Part shown: one piece after another, positions 33,831 to 44,768 of the stretch | Layout of the letters: each line of letters starts with the position of its first letter | Numbering within the stretch: the first letter of the stretch is position 1 | Source: Bombardia bombarda | Taxonomy: Eukaryota; Ascomycota; Sordariomycetes; Sordariales; Lasiosphaeriaceae | NCBI GenBank assembly: GCA_030512295.1 | Contig: JAULSR010000002.1 | Coordinates: forward strand, 5,146,001-5,210,000 | Direction of reading: 5' to 3' | DNA length: 64,000 bases | Position numbers and translations under genes: made by a program | Notes under the pieces: model-generated | Seen by the model: only the letters and a program-made list of their open reading frames with translations | Databases searched by the model: none | Told to the model about the DNA's origin: nothing

Positions 33831-36191
33831 ATGACAGACGCCATGGATGTCGATCTCGACAGCCCTCGAGGCTCCAAGCGAAAGGCCGATAGCCTGGACG
33901 ATGGTACCCCTCCTACCCACCCTCGTCGCATCAGGGTACGTCAGATGTCATCTTCCCTTCTGGCGTCTGAGCTATGTTGCTAAACCAGAGATACAGGCCC
34001 TCGACCCCGATGTCGTCAACAAAATTGCTGCCGGAGAGATCATTGTCGCCCCAGTTCATGCTCTGAAGGAGCTTATGGAGAACGCTGTAGATGCGGGATC
34101 GACTTCCTTGGAAATTCTTGTCAAAGAGGGCGGCCTCAAGCTCCTTCAAATCACCGATAATGGGTCGGGAATAGAGGTACGATACCCCTGGACTATATGC
34201 CTGTGGCTGGCCTTCAGCTTGCTCACCAGGACAAACAGAAAGAAGACTTGCCCATACTGTGTGAGCGCTTCACCACCTCCAAGCTGCAAAAGTTTGAGGA
34301 CCTGCAGGCCATTGCCACCTACGGCTTCCGTGGGGAAGCCCTTGCCAGCATCAGTCACATCGCACACCTCACAGTGACCACAAAGACGAAGGATTCCAAC
34401 TGCGCCTGGCGCGCCTGCTACGACAGCGGGCGCCTGGCCCCAGCCAAGCCGGGACAGTCGCCTGATCCGAAACCGGTGGCGGGTCGACAAGGGACACAGA
34501 TCGCAGTCGAGGACTTATTCTACAGTGTCCCTAACCGCCGACGTGCCTTTCGTTCAGCCTCGGATGAGTACAACAAGATTATCGACATGGTTGGCCGGTA
34601 CGCTGTCCACTGCTCCAACGTTGCATTCTCCTGCAAGAAGCACGGCGAGTCGTCAAGCAGCATTGCCGTCCAGACCAGCGCTTCCATTGTTGACCGGATC
34701 CGCCAGATATACGGCGGCAGTGTCGCCAGCGAATTGGTTGACTTTTCCACCTCTGATGACCGATGGGGCTTCAAGGCGGCTGGGTTGGCGACAAACGCCA
34801 ACTACAGCGTCAAGAAGACCACACTTCTCTTGTTCATCAACCACAGATGCGTAGAGTCATCAAACATTCGCAAAGCCATTGAGCAGACATACTCGCCCTT
34901 CCTCCCCAAAAGCGGCCATCCTTTTGTCTACCTCAGCCTTGAGATTGACCCCCGGCGTGTTGATGTCAACGTACACCCGACAAAGCGCGAGGTGAACTTC
35001 CTGAACGAGGATGAAATCATACAAGCCATTTGCGAGCACATCCGCTCAAAACTAGCAGCTGTAGATACCAGCCGCACCTTTCTCACACAGACCCTGCTCC
35101 CCGGTGGCGTCTGGTCAGCCCCTGACACCCACCAGGCATCCAAGTCCACCCCCGCCAAGGCAGATGGCAGCGGCAGCAATAATGGCAGTAATCGCCGGAC
35201 GCCATCCCGGCCATCCGAGAACAACCTCGTGCGGACCGACACAAACCTGCGCAAGATCACTAGTATGCTAGCACCTGCAGCCGCATCAGGCGATGCGTCA
35301 TCTGCGGGATCAGGATCCCGACCACCAGCTGCTGCTCAAAACACGGAGATGGAAACGATCGAGTACGAGGTAGTGGCGGACCGAACGCCCACAGCCTGCC
35401 GCCTGATTAGCGTGCGCGACCTGCGAGCCGCCGTGCGGGACGACATGCACCATGAGCTGACCGAGATCTTTGCTAACCACAGCTTCGTTGGCATCGTAGA
35501 CGAACAACGCCGCGTCGCCGCCATACAGGGTGGCGTGAAGCTGTTCCTCGTCGACTATGCACGCGCCTGCTTCGAGTATCTCTACCAGGTAGGCTTGACC
35601 GACTTTGGAAACTTTGGCGTCATCCGTTTTAGTCCCCCGCTGGATCTGCAGGAGCTCTTGGGGATGGCCATGGAAGCCGAGAACGCCGCTGCCGCTGCCA
35701 CCAAAAAGGGTGAGGACGACTTTGACGAGGCTGAGGCCGTCGAGCTCGTCGCGAGTCAGCTGATTGAGCGCCGCGAGATGCTATTCGAGTACTTTGGGCT
35801 CGAGATCTCGCCTGCTGGCGAGCTGCTCAGCATTCCCTTGATGGTCAAGGGTTATACGCCGCCGATTGTCAAGCTGCCGCGGTTCCTCTTGCGTCTAGGC
35901 CCACATGTGAGCTGGACAGATGAGAAGGCTTGCTTTGAGACCTTTTTGAAGGAGCTGGCGACATTTTATGTGCCAGAGCGGCTTCCGGCGGCAGATGGCG
36001 AGGGCGAGGACGGTGAGGTGGAGATGGATGCCGAAACCAAAGCCCGCCGAAACCATGTCCGCTGGGCGGTCGAGCACATATTCTTCCCCGCGTTCAAGGC
36101 GAGACTGGTGGCTACCAACTCGCTGATGCGAGGGGGCATCCTGGAGGTGGCGAATCTAAAGGGGTTATATCGGGTGTTTGAGCGATGCTGA
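33831..36191 (+). CDS. mlh1: DNA mismatch repair protein Mlh1 (MutL homolog)
   Basis: Mlh1 is the common subunit of the MutL-alpha type heterodimers and acts after MutS homologs in mismatch repair and meiotic crossing-over. Exons 33831-33935, 33997-34176 and 34239-36191 give about 745 residues; introns are 61 and 62 bp. The N-terminal GHKL ATPase has motif I in ELMENAVDAGST (Glu and Asn for ATP hydrolysis and Mg2+), DNGSGIE and GFRGEALASIS. A transducer domain follows with HRCVES and DVNVHPTKREV. After a Ser/Gly-rich linker, the C-terminal dimerisation domain ends exactly in Phe-Glu-Arg-Cys; in Mlh1 proteins that terminal Cys helps complete the Pms1 endonuclease site. A short acidic nuclear-type N-terminal extension (MTDAMDVDLDSP, then SKRKAD) precedes the fold. 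The second exon has two in-frame acceptors six bases apart. Confidence 0.95.
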
Positions 36192-36414
36192 AGATCTGGG
36201 CTTTTGTACCCCTGGGGTTGATGACTGGTGCACAGACACGATAGCCTTGTAATTATTCCTTGATCCGGTCCTCGCTCACGAGAACATGTTCTAGATCGGT
36301 GTCTGTCATGTATGTGGCTGTTCTCAGAGGGAATATCGCTCTTTGTTTTGAGGTTTGATCAAAGTCACATCAGGCAAGTATATACAGAGCAAAACAGCTG
36401 AAATGCTTACAAAT
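36192..36414. other. Convergent 3' flanks of mlh1 and the adjacent regulator
   Basis: 223 bp between the two stop codons; nothing else was seen. Confidence 0.6.
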
Positions 36415-38874
36415 CTACTCCTCTGCCAGCACGATAGCTTTTAGCATCATCTTGAAGTCAGGACGCCAGCTGCCACCAGTCTCATCTCTATCCCTCAACC
36501 CTTCATCCCCATCCTCAGCCCCGGTCCCGTCCAAGTCCCGCTGGACGACACCCCGCTTGTTATTTTGGATGATAATATCTCCCAAGTCCAGTAAACTCAT
36601 TATGACCAGGTCCTCCGCATCCGTCAGTATATCAACATCTTCCTCCGTCCTCAGGCCAGCAACCAACATCAGGCAGTCCCGGTAGATGTCGCGTGGGTAT
36701 CTATCGTCGTCGTCGTCGTTGCCATACCCGCCACCATCACCACAAGTGCCGCCACGGCGACACTCATTCTCGTCTCCGATGCGCGAAATCAGGTCGCCCA
36801 GCAGACACAGCCAGATGATGACGGGCCTGATTTCTGATTGTTTGGCGGCGGCAGAAGTTGTCGTAGTTATTATTCTCCCTGTTTCTGTTATTATCATAGG
36901 AGAAGCCTTTAGCTGCTGCACCATCGTTGATGGCTTCTCTTGTCCTATTATCGGTATTCTCCTTGGACTTTCTGTCGCCAACTCCTTGCCCTTTTGAAAG
37001 TGGCTCATTCTCTCGTGTTGTTTTCCTTTCCTGTCTCTTAACATAGGATCAATAAGATAGACGTTTCCATCATTTATCTCGTCCTCGTCCTCTGCTTCAT
37101 TCCCCTCGTCATCATCATCTTCCTTCTTTCCCCGAAAGCCATCCCTTCTTGCCCCCCCCGTCCCATATTCCCTCAACATCTCGCCAAGGTGCTCGTTGAG
37201 CAGCCCAAGAAGCACCGCATACCCGCCAACGTTGCGCGGCCAGTCGGGCAGCAGCTCCTTGATAAAAAGTAGTCCCGCTATTCTCAGCGCCGGCTCTACA
37301 GGTCCGCCAGGCCCCAAATCCGCCGGGACAATGGGTACTGAGCGCCGCAACCGATGGTTCGCCATGTAATTCTCGGTGCGCGCGACGGCGGGGCCGCCGC
37401 CGCTGCTGCTTACGATGATATCAGGGGGCGCGTTATACGGATTGGTTGTATGGAACGACTTGGCGCGGAGGGGGGCGGGCTGCGTGACGAGGGCGTTTAT
37501 AACAGCGAGACATTCGTCGGTAAAAGCGTGGGGATCGAACTTTACCGTGCCTGATGAGCTGCGTGCGAGGCGGACAGCCGATGAAAATACGGAAAGGGAC
37601 GATAGAGATTCGGTGACGGCGGTGTTGACGTTCAGGGGATTCAGGAGGGCGGCAAGGGCGTCGAATGTGTAGTTACTGACGGCAGCTGGAACGATGGTGG
37701 ATATGGGGTCGTACTTGTGGGTGAACACTAGGTAGGGGCTGGAGGCGAGGGCTACTGCTCCTTTAAGGTCTGTCCTGAGCATTAAGTGCTGCATAAGCGT
37801 CAAGTCGTGGGATTGGTTGCTCATAGGGAGGGAGCATTCAGGGACTCAGGGGCTCACTTGTGGATATAGGCAAGCAGCCATGGTGATAATCCGCCAAGGC
37901 CCCCGTTAACGTCGAGCACCTCCTGCAGACCTCGCATATGCATATGCCAATGATCAAGGCGGCCGACATAGCACTTGTACCCTTTTGTCAGCTGATTTGT
38001 GGTTGATGGTCATATAGTCCCTGGAGAGAGAGCAAGAGGGTATTTAGCAAGAAAGGGTCTGACTTACGCCCATTAACGCCAAGGTCGCAATACACAGCAG
38101 TGTAACCGGCTCTACTGCCTTGTTCTGGTTCAGCTTCTGGTTTAGAATAGAACAAATCATGGAGATGTAATAATCCAGGCCTTTGGGGTCTGTTTCCACG
38201 TTGCCAACCGCTGCTGAGATGGTTCCGCACATCAGGACACTATGCAGGGCGGCGAGGTCCGTGACCACAATATCGTAGAAGTCGTTTCTCTTCGCTGGGT
38301 TGTATGTCAGTAAATCCTCGTAGGGATAAATTTTCCGCGGGACTAGAGCGAGGTGTCTGTGAGCAAGCCTCCAATTCTCTTCAGAAATGCCAGCGGAGAG
38401 AAGGTCGCCCGCGGAGTCCAAAAATCCCCCTGTGACACCTAGTATCGCGGGTTCAAATTGACGAATGTCTTGACTGCCGGTCGAAGCGGAGAATTGGAAG
38501 TAACCATCATCAGAAGATGATTTCGCTACCGACGAGGCTGCCAACGGTTGATCGATCGTGGCCATTCTCTTTCGCGACCTTCTTCCGCGGGCGTTGTCCG
38601 ATACCGAGTCGGCACCCGAAACATCGATATCCCTTTTCATGGCCTTTGACGTCCATTGGCGGTGCCCCTTGTCCTTTTCCACAAATTTGAACTGGCGTTG
38701 AGGCGGTCTGACTTGATCTGGTAAGGCTGGAGAAGGAAATGGGACGTCGGGAGCTGCGTCTTGGGGATATGCGTTCACAAATGAAAGCCCGTTGAATTTC
38801 TGCCGTGAGACCTGGAGTCCTCGTCGCGTGCTAACCAGTTCGCCATCTCGGATTGTCGAGTTGAAGTGGTCCAT
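36415..38874 (-). CDS. Fungal transcription-factor-like protein without zinc cluster
   Basis: This resembles fungal proteins that keep the regulatory (middle-homology) part of Zn2Cys6 factors but lack the Cys6 motif. Exons on the minus strand are 38874-38068, 37991-37858 and 37774-36415, giving about 766 residues; introns are 76 and 83 bp. Splicing restores ALMGLTKGYKCYVGRLDHW, MHMRGLQEVLDVNGGLGGL and AYIHKTDLKGAVALAS, the usual pattern of this family (helix, HMRGL, GGL, D-shaped core). An N-terminal segment has FKFVEKDKGHRQW then RGRRSRKR, a likely nuclear signal. The C-terminal half has acidic runs (DDDDEGNEAEDEDE) and Gly/Asp-rich loops. The frame stays open upstream but only with non-ATG codons, so the start could lie in an unseen exon. 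Targets are unknown. Confidence 0.7.
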
Positions 38875-40664
38875 CGTCCGTAAAATGGATGCTTGGAGTA
38901 GATGAACAGCCAAGTTGAAGTCGTGGTTTATCGAAAAGGGATAGCTAGTATCCGTCAAAAATACGGGCGTAGATCATGCGTGCTGATGACTGTAGCACTA
39001 GTAATAGCACATGAAGGAGATGATTTGCCCACCTGCAAGGCCACAGAACGAGTTGAGCTGTTCGGCCTTGACATAAATAGTCCCAGCCTAGCATCTTGAG
39101 ACATCGAGAAGACTGCCTGTCTACCTAGCTAACGATCTCTGGTTTGGTGTGTTCGGGCACAAGTACCTGATTATACACCACCTGGCTGGGTATTAGGGGA
39201 TGACAGTCATTAAAGTCGATCTTAGATGGAGGCGTATCGCTTCTAGCTCCCCGATGAACTAGTCTACCCTTGGTAATATCACCGAATACGGCGCTGGTCC
39301 GGATATGTGATCTTTACGGCAAATCATCACCGTATTGCTTTGTATCTCCAGATAACGCCGATAGCCCCAGGTCATATGTAGACAATATAGTGGACATATT
39401 GCTATCGAGTTATGTGTTCGCAGGTATGCGTGGGCGAGGCGAGTTGTGTGTTAAACATACTTGTACACGATGGAATGGCAGTGAGCAGGGGAAGTCTATG
39501 CATCTCAACCCTGAGAGGTCCTGCCAGGAGCTTCTCCTAAGAGGACCGTGTGCAGCCGCCATCGCTAGCCAAGCCGGACTCCTAGTCTTATCCAACTGAA
39601 AATGCTGATGTATGCACCAGTTGACTAGGTAATTAGTGTTCCTAGAAAACAGGTACATACAAACATCCTGTGTATGTGATAATGGTTTGCGTAGTAAGTG
39701 GTTAGCCAGGCCTGATTCTGCTCGTAAAGCAGCTAGACTTGGAGTGGTGGAGCAGCTAGGATCGAAACTGGAATCGCAAGACGCTTGGAAATCGTGGGTC
39801 TCACGTCAGCAACGCTTGACGTGGTCAAGCATGTCGATGTGGCCCCGGGATACACAGTAGGGCTGCTTCTACTCTACGAAGATTGAAGAGAGCTCGACGG
39901 CTGGCCAACCCGGGATGACTGGCGTCCACTAATCTGTTCTGCTGTGTAGCTGCTCAGAAGTGTTTAGTGTGTTGTCCGTATCTGGAAGCTCGACAGTCTC
40001 CGTCGCGGGGAGGGGGGGATGGGAGAAGTGGTGAAATGGTGTAGGGTGAGCCCGTCATGCGGGTCTGATGGAACTTTTGGAGTGTTTGCCCTTGCAACAA
40101 CTCGGCTACCAAATCATGGCTTGCGTGATAGGTCAATTCCCAGACTCCAGGCTTCCATTAAGAGAGCGGGTTTTCTCATAGTCTCTCGCATACATGTGCT
40201 TCGGCACACGGCGCGGCTCCTCGGGTAGTGTACACAGGACATTTCGCGGCAGTAAGCAAGAACCAAACGGTCGGAGAGATTCCCAACGCGTAGTAACCCG
40301 CACGCAGAAGCAACGGTGTGGCAGAGATGGTGCGCTGCTTACGAGGACATGAAATCACCCGTCCCCGACGCGATCGCCCTCTAAAGCTAGGACAAGGGAG
40401 CGAAGCGTATCGCCCTCATCCACGATCCCAGGGATTGAATGCAGAAGGAACCATAATCCCTGACATGCATGGGCTGATGCAAGGCAGCAGCCATCCGCAT
40501 TAAAGGGTCTGACGGCGTGGTGTCATCATATTTACACAGCGAAGAGAAAGGGGAGGAGGAGGAGCCGAAAAACTCAGGAGAGCCATAAACAATAATCCGC
40601 TGCTAACAAAGAACCATGTCCGCTGGTGTCGCACAGCATGCCTATGTGCTTTTAAAGTTTCTTG
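38875..40664. other. Intergenic region, no supported gene
   Basis: About 1.8 kb upstream of the regulator-like gene and downstream of the PrpF-like gene. Only short frames without recognisable domains are present. Confidence 0.5.
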
Positions 40665-41933
40665 TCAGTAAAACACCACTCCTTTCATGAGAACCCGGGC
40701 CGTTCTGTGCAGTTCCGCGGATTGGATATCACCATCAGTCATGGTAGTCCCAACATCCAGCTTGCCACTGGGATGTCCGATAGTAACGATGCCTTCGTTG
40801 TCGCCTCGGGCAGAAAGTTGATACGGAATAGTTCCTGGCATCTGTGCAGCTGCACCAAGACAGAGAGCCAGAGTCAGCGGGACGGCTTTATGAGCTTGGC
40901 CCATCGACAGCGCTAAGCACCTGATGTTCACGTCTAGAGATGGTGGTGAATAAGACGGTGGAAATATGAGAACAATCTTCGGCACGCTCTCCGTCTTGGG
41001 ATTTAGGCCCATCATGACTGCTCCTGCTTGTCTTATCTGCTCGAGTCGCTCTTTGAGCTTTGGGTCCGCTTCAACGCTTGGCGGATCGAGGGTCTTGGGA
41101 TTTGCAATGCCAAGATCAGAGACACGAACGAAAACGCCAGGATTGGATATGTCTACGAGCGATGCTTGAATGGCGCTGCCATCCGATAGGGTGAGAATAT
41201 CAATGGGGTTTCCTGTGGGTAAAGCACGGCCAGTTTTGGCGCCTCCAGGTTTGATGAAGCTCAGCACGATTTTTGATTGCTTTCCAGGTACGCCACCCAT
41301 TTCGTAATCCCCTTCGGCGCAATATCTCGGGGGATTTCCAGCCACTCGGAAGCGCGAGTGTATTACCTTTGATGTATTGGTATTGAATACGCGCACCAGA
41401 GCGGTGGGAAAGCCATGGGCACGGTCTGCTTCTATCCTTGGTAGCTTGACGAGGCCTTCGTCGAGGCTGATCGGACCGACAACCGACGACATATTTCCGC
41501 AATTGCCGGCCATGTCTAAGGAGCCATCCTTGACCCCCACCTGGACAAATGTGAACTCGACATCGGCATCTGGGCGTGAGGATGGCGACAGGACGCAGAT
41601 TTTGGAGGTGGATGAGATGCCGGATCCCATGCCATTGAGCTGGCGGCCATACGGGTCAGGAGAGCCCATGGCGGACGGGAGTACCCTGTGCCACTCATCA
41701 ATGGGAGGCAAGTGTTCACCGAGGATGACAAGTCCGTTTGACGTTCCTCCGCGGGCGAAGATAGCAGGAAAGCTCGTGGTTGGGGCTTCCCTGCTAGTGT
41801 TGCGCGTGTGCAGCGCGTGCAGTGTGCGCACACTCCTCCCAAACCTGGCTGGATTGCAGTGGCGCGGCCCGGGCAGCAGCAGATGGCGAAGAGCCAGAGG
41901 AGAGGACTGACGGGCGCAGAGTGCGCCGGACAT
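40665..41933 (-). CDS. PrpF/DUF453 family isomerase-like protein
   Basis: This single-exon gene of 422 residues belongs to the PrpF (DUF453) family, whose members shift a double bond in acids such as 2-methylaconitate, oxalomesaconate or trans-aconitate, with a diaminopimelate-epimerase-like fold. Visible signatures are PAIFARGGTSNG, GSPDPYGRQLNGMGSGIS, a GNCGN motif and NPIDILTLSDG, then a DISNPGVF block. The GNCGN Cys is a likely catalytic residue by family analogy. The first about 50 residues are Arg/Leu/His-rich with few acids (RHLLLPGPRHC, RSVRTLHALH) and resemble a mitochondrial presequence. Compared with the usual RGGTSKG motif, Lys is replaced by Asn. The start is the first ATG. The substrate is unknown; a role in propionate or aconitate metabolism is inference. 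Confidence 0.85.
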   Translation of the reverse strand: MSGALCARQSSPLALRHLLLPGPRHCNPARFGRSVRTLHALHTRNTSREAPTTSFPAIFARGGTSNGLVILGEHLPPIDEWHRVLPSAMGSPDPYGRQLNGMGSGISSTSKICVLSPSSRPDADVEFTFVQVGVKDGSLDMAGNCGNMSSVVGPISLDEGLVKLPRIEADRAHGFPTALVRVFNTNTSKVIHSRFRVAGNPPRYCAEGDYEMGGVPGKQSKIVLSFIKPGGAKTGRALPTGNPIDILTLSDGSAIQASLVDISNPGVFVRVSDLGIANPKTLDPPSVEADPKLKERLEQIRQAGAVMMGLNPKTESVPKIVLIFPPSYSPPSLDVNIRCLALSMGQAHKAVPLTLALCLGAAAQMPGTIPYQLSARGDNEGIVTIGHPSGKLDVGTTMTDGDIQSAELHRTARVLMKGVVFY

Positions 41934-42523
41934 GCCGGTGAAGTAGGTAGGCAGTCCAGGGACTTTTTTTTTTCTCTGTTGTAGGTCTTCGCCTCAAGCT
42001 ACCTAATAAATCAGTCTTCTGGAAGGTAGGAGGCAGGAGCACGGACAAAGCCAGCAACCAATGACAAATACTTACATGATGTTTTGGCTGCAATGATTAC
42101 AAGATTTGGAGATGCGAAACAATTTTATGCCGATTTATGGCGACGTTGAAAAGCTTGGGCAGGTCGGTTGCTCCTTCACCCTGTCCAGCGACCTACCTTG
42201 CTGTTAGAACTAGAGCGCACTTTCCTCATTTGATCACTAACGTCAAAAGCAATGAGATAAGAGGGTTAGGGTTTTTTATGCGTGCCATTTTCTCACGATT
42301 CGACCAACATTAACAGTCCTTGTACAACACAAGATGGAGAGAATTCGACTACGTAATTGCAATCCCATTCACTATCCACTCTGAAAGACACACCAAAGCG
42401 TCTCAAAAATTTCTTGCATAGTGTTGCCCCCTTTGGACCCCCGATAGTAACGTGTGATATACGACCTGGTTGCCTGAGTAATCGACGGTTACGCATGGTC
42501 ACCACCGCCACCCAAGGCCTTTG
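41934..42523. other. Upstream region of the PrpF-like gene
   Basis: 590 bp without a supported gene. It includes a single GGGTTAGGGTTTTT at 42259-42272 (not a telomere array). Confidence 0.5.
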
Positions 42524-43710
42524 CTAACCATCACTGTAGTCCAAGTACCCATCATGAAATGCTAGGGCTTGTTAGTAACCGCTGGTCACGCAACGTGAAG
42601 AAAAAGTTGGGGGATACGAATGATCTGAGAGTGCAACTGACCTCCGGGCACCAACGCCGCAGCATACATGACAAGCGAAATGGGCCGCAAGTCATCATCC
42701 GTCGACTCGAGGCAGGTCTGCCAGAATCTCATAACATTTCGTACCTGAGCCTCTAATCCTTCATCGGCCCCATAGCATCGGATTCCGAGACAGGCTCCAA
42801 ACTCACGAAATGCCAACCGGCGCGAGGCGTCCCTGCCCAGAAGCCCACTATTTTCGTCGAAGACGAGACGAGCCATGGCAAGACTCTGGCTGCCGATATC
42901 TCTGGCCCACTGTTCGTCTTTGAAAAAGTGACACATCCACAGCCCCATACCCAGGTCGAGCGGGTCGTGGCCAGCCCGCATCTTACCCTCGCGACCCATG
43001 AGCTCGCGGTATTCGGCAATCTCGCCATCCAGAATGCCCGAGCTGCTGCTTATGCTGCCGTTGCTGCTGCGGTCGAAGTGCTCTGTCGCCCGCTGGAGCA
43101 GACGGTAGACCACGAACCCCGTGGCTGCGTCTAGGTGGCCTTCGGAGGGCACGAGCACCCTTTCCAGGTCGGCGGAGACCTTCCAAACCATCCGGAGCCT
43201 GTCTCTTGGCCCCCTGCTAATGACAAAACGGGGGTGGATAGCTTTGGCAAGCTGGACTGCAAGTTGGTTATACTCGCCCTCTCCAGTTGCTAGGGCCAAG
43301 CGGTTCAGCGCAAACATCCAGAGGGTGAGGTAGTGATGGTACTGCCCGTCGCCGTCGCTGCCGTGCGCTTCAGCTTTACCAATTCGGAGCCCGCCCTTCA
43401 GCGGCTCTGCCTCGGTGGCAAGTGGCAGCCGGGCAGTTCCATCTCGCGTCCCCCCCAGTACCGTGTGAACCGTGCTGGCAAGCCGCTTGGCCAGGATCAG
43501 GTAGGCCGACGAGCATGTCTCCTTGGACAGGGTCAGGAAGTTGATGACACCGAAAGCATCCGTCCACAGATAGCGTCCACGATGGCCGCCAGCGCCTGGA
43601 TTGTCTGGCGGCGTCCAGGCTTCGGCGGCTTGTTCAGACAGGTGATGCACGGGTCCGTATACGAGCTGCGTCGCCTTTTTAAAGAGCTCAAGGTCTCTTG
43701 CGGATGCCAT
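42524..43710 (-). CDS. Six-hairpin glycosidase-like protein, function unknown
   Basis: This appears to be an all-helical (alpha/alpha)6-barrel protein. Two minus-strand exons, 43710-42642 and 42561-42524, give about 368 residues. The terminal exon of 38 nt is well supported: GTCAGT donor, TTACTAACAAG branch point and CCCTAG acceptor, and it changes the end from a random tail to VPGAFHDGYLDYSDG. Recognisable family blocks are GPVHHLSEQAAEAWTPP, GHRGRYLWTDAFGVINFLTL, GQYHHYLTLWMFALNRLA, HLDAATGFVVYRLL and HDPLDLGMGLWMCHFF, rich in Trp, His and Asp as in hairpin-barrel hydrolases. Catalytic residues cannot be named. The start at 43710 has a strong ACCATGG context; an in-frame ATG at 43746 would add 12 residues. 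There is no signal peptide. Neighbours are the PrpF-like and regulator-like genes, on the same strand. Confidence 0.75.
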
Positions 43711-44768
43711 GGTCTTTGAAAAACATCGGAGCTGACCTTTTAGCATGGACTTGGACGAGATGTAGCCAAGATCTGTCAAAATGTGCGATGTCTGAATGTG
43801 CCTCAATCGCACAAATCATGCGTCGTTGCTGGTGATTTGTGAGACATGTCCAGACGTCACCCTTACACCTGCATAGAAGATGCAATGGCCCGCTGGCTAG
43901 GTGCTACTGGCAGCCCATTCCATGTTTTTGGAGGGTGAAAGAATCCGTCTCTTAATTCTCAAGCCCGTGCTGAATTTCAAGCTTTTTCGTTGATCACGAT
44001 TGCGTAGGCAAGGTGTCTAGTACCTAGGTACCTTAGTATTTGACCAGGAATACCTCACCTGCCGGGTAGGTAGAACAGGTACTACCAGCAACTAAGGTAG
44101 GTACTAACCTAGTGAGATAATGGAAGGTATTAGGCCAGTTGTTTAAAAAAAAAATTTTTCTCTCTTTAAATTCAGCGGCAGTTAATCAAATAACCAAATA
44201 GTGATACGTTATTTGACGGCGGGCAGGCCAAGGTCCAAAGAACCCGCTGACATGGAACTTGGTAGAAGAGCGCCCCACCTGAGCTCAACCGCAGCAAGCG
44301 CATGTCCTTATTGGTCCAAAGTGACAAGGGGAGCTGCCGTTGGCTCAGATTACCCCGCGCACCTGCCTGAACATTCGAGCTGGTTCTGGAGCCTGCGGGA
44401 TGATGTTCTTGAAGCCTCGTGGGCATACTCGCAGAATCATCCCACTTCCTCACCAACCTGTTCAGGCATCAAGGCGGAGCTTCACGCAACTTCTCCCCCC
44501 CACCAGAATCCGTCAATAAATACACCGCCTACCTTCAGCAGGCCTCTTTGTTTCCCGACTTGAACAACAGTTTTGCACTGCAACAGACACCCCCCCCTCA
44601 ACTACAACAACACATCTACACATCTGCTTCACACAGCTCTGATATTGAAGCCTGACGTCACTTACCTGAGCGTCACCGACAAAACCCATATAACACCCTC
44701 AAAACTAATATTAGCACAACACCCACATTTTACCCCCGAGATATCAGTCTCGCAACATCTAATCCGCA
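43711..44768. promoter_or_regulatory. Shared upstream region of hairpin-barrel gene (-) and hsp104 (+)
   Basis: The hsp104 side holds heat-shock elements (listed separately) and then about 350 nt of A/C-rich sequence without any ATG. The other side carries TACCTAGGTACCTTAG-type motifs at about 44020-44115 and an A9/T5 patch near 44145. Confidence 0.6.
44369..44417 (+). promoter_or_regulatory. Heat-shock element cluster of hsp104
   Basis: GAAcaTTCgaG (44369-44379) is followed by GGTTCTGGAG (44383-44392) and TTCttGAAgCCT (44406-44417). These are alternating nGAAn/nTTCn blocks, the binding pattern of Hsf1 trimers, about 350-400 bp upstream of the hsp104 ATG. Confidence 0.7.

Noticed and set aside
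42259..42272. GGGTTAGGGTTTTT, telomere-like
   Set aside because: A single partial copy between ordinary genes; not a telomere array.
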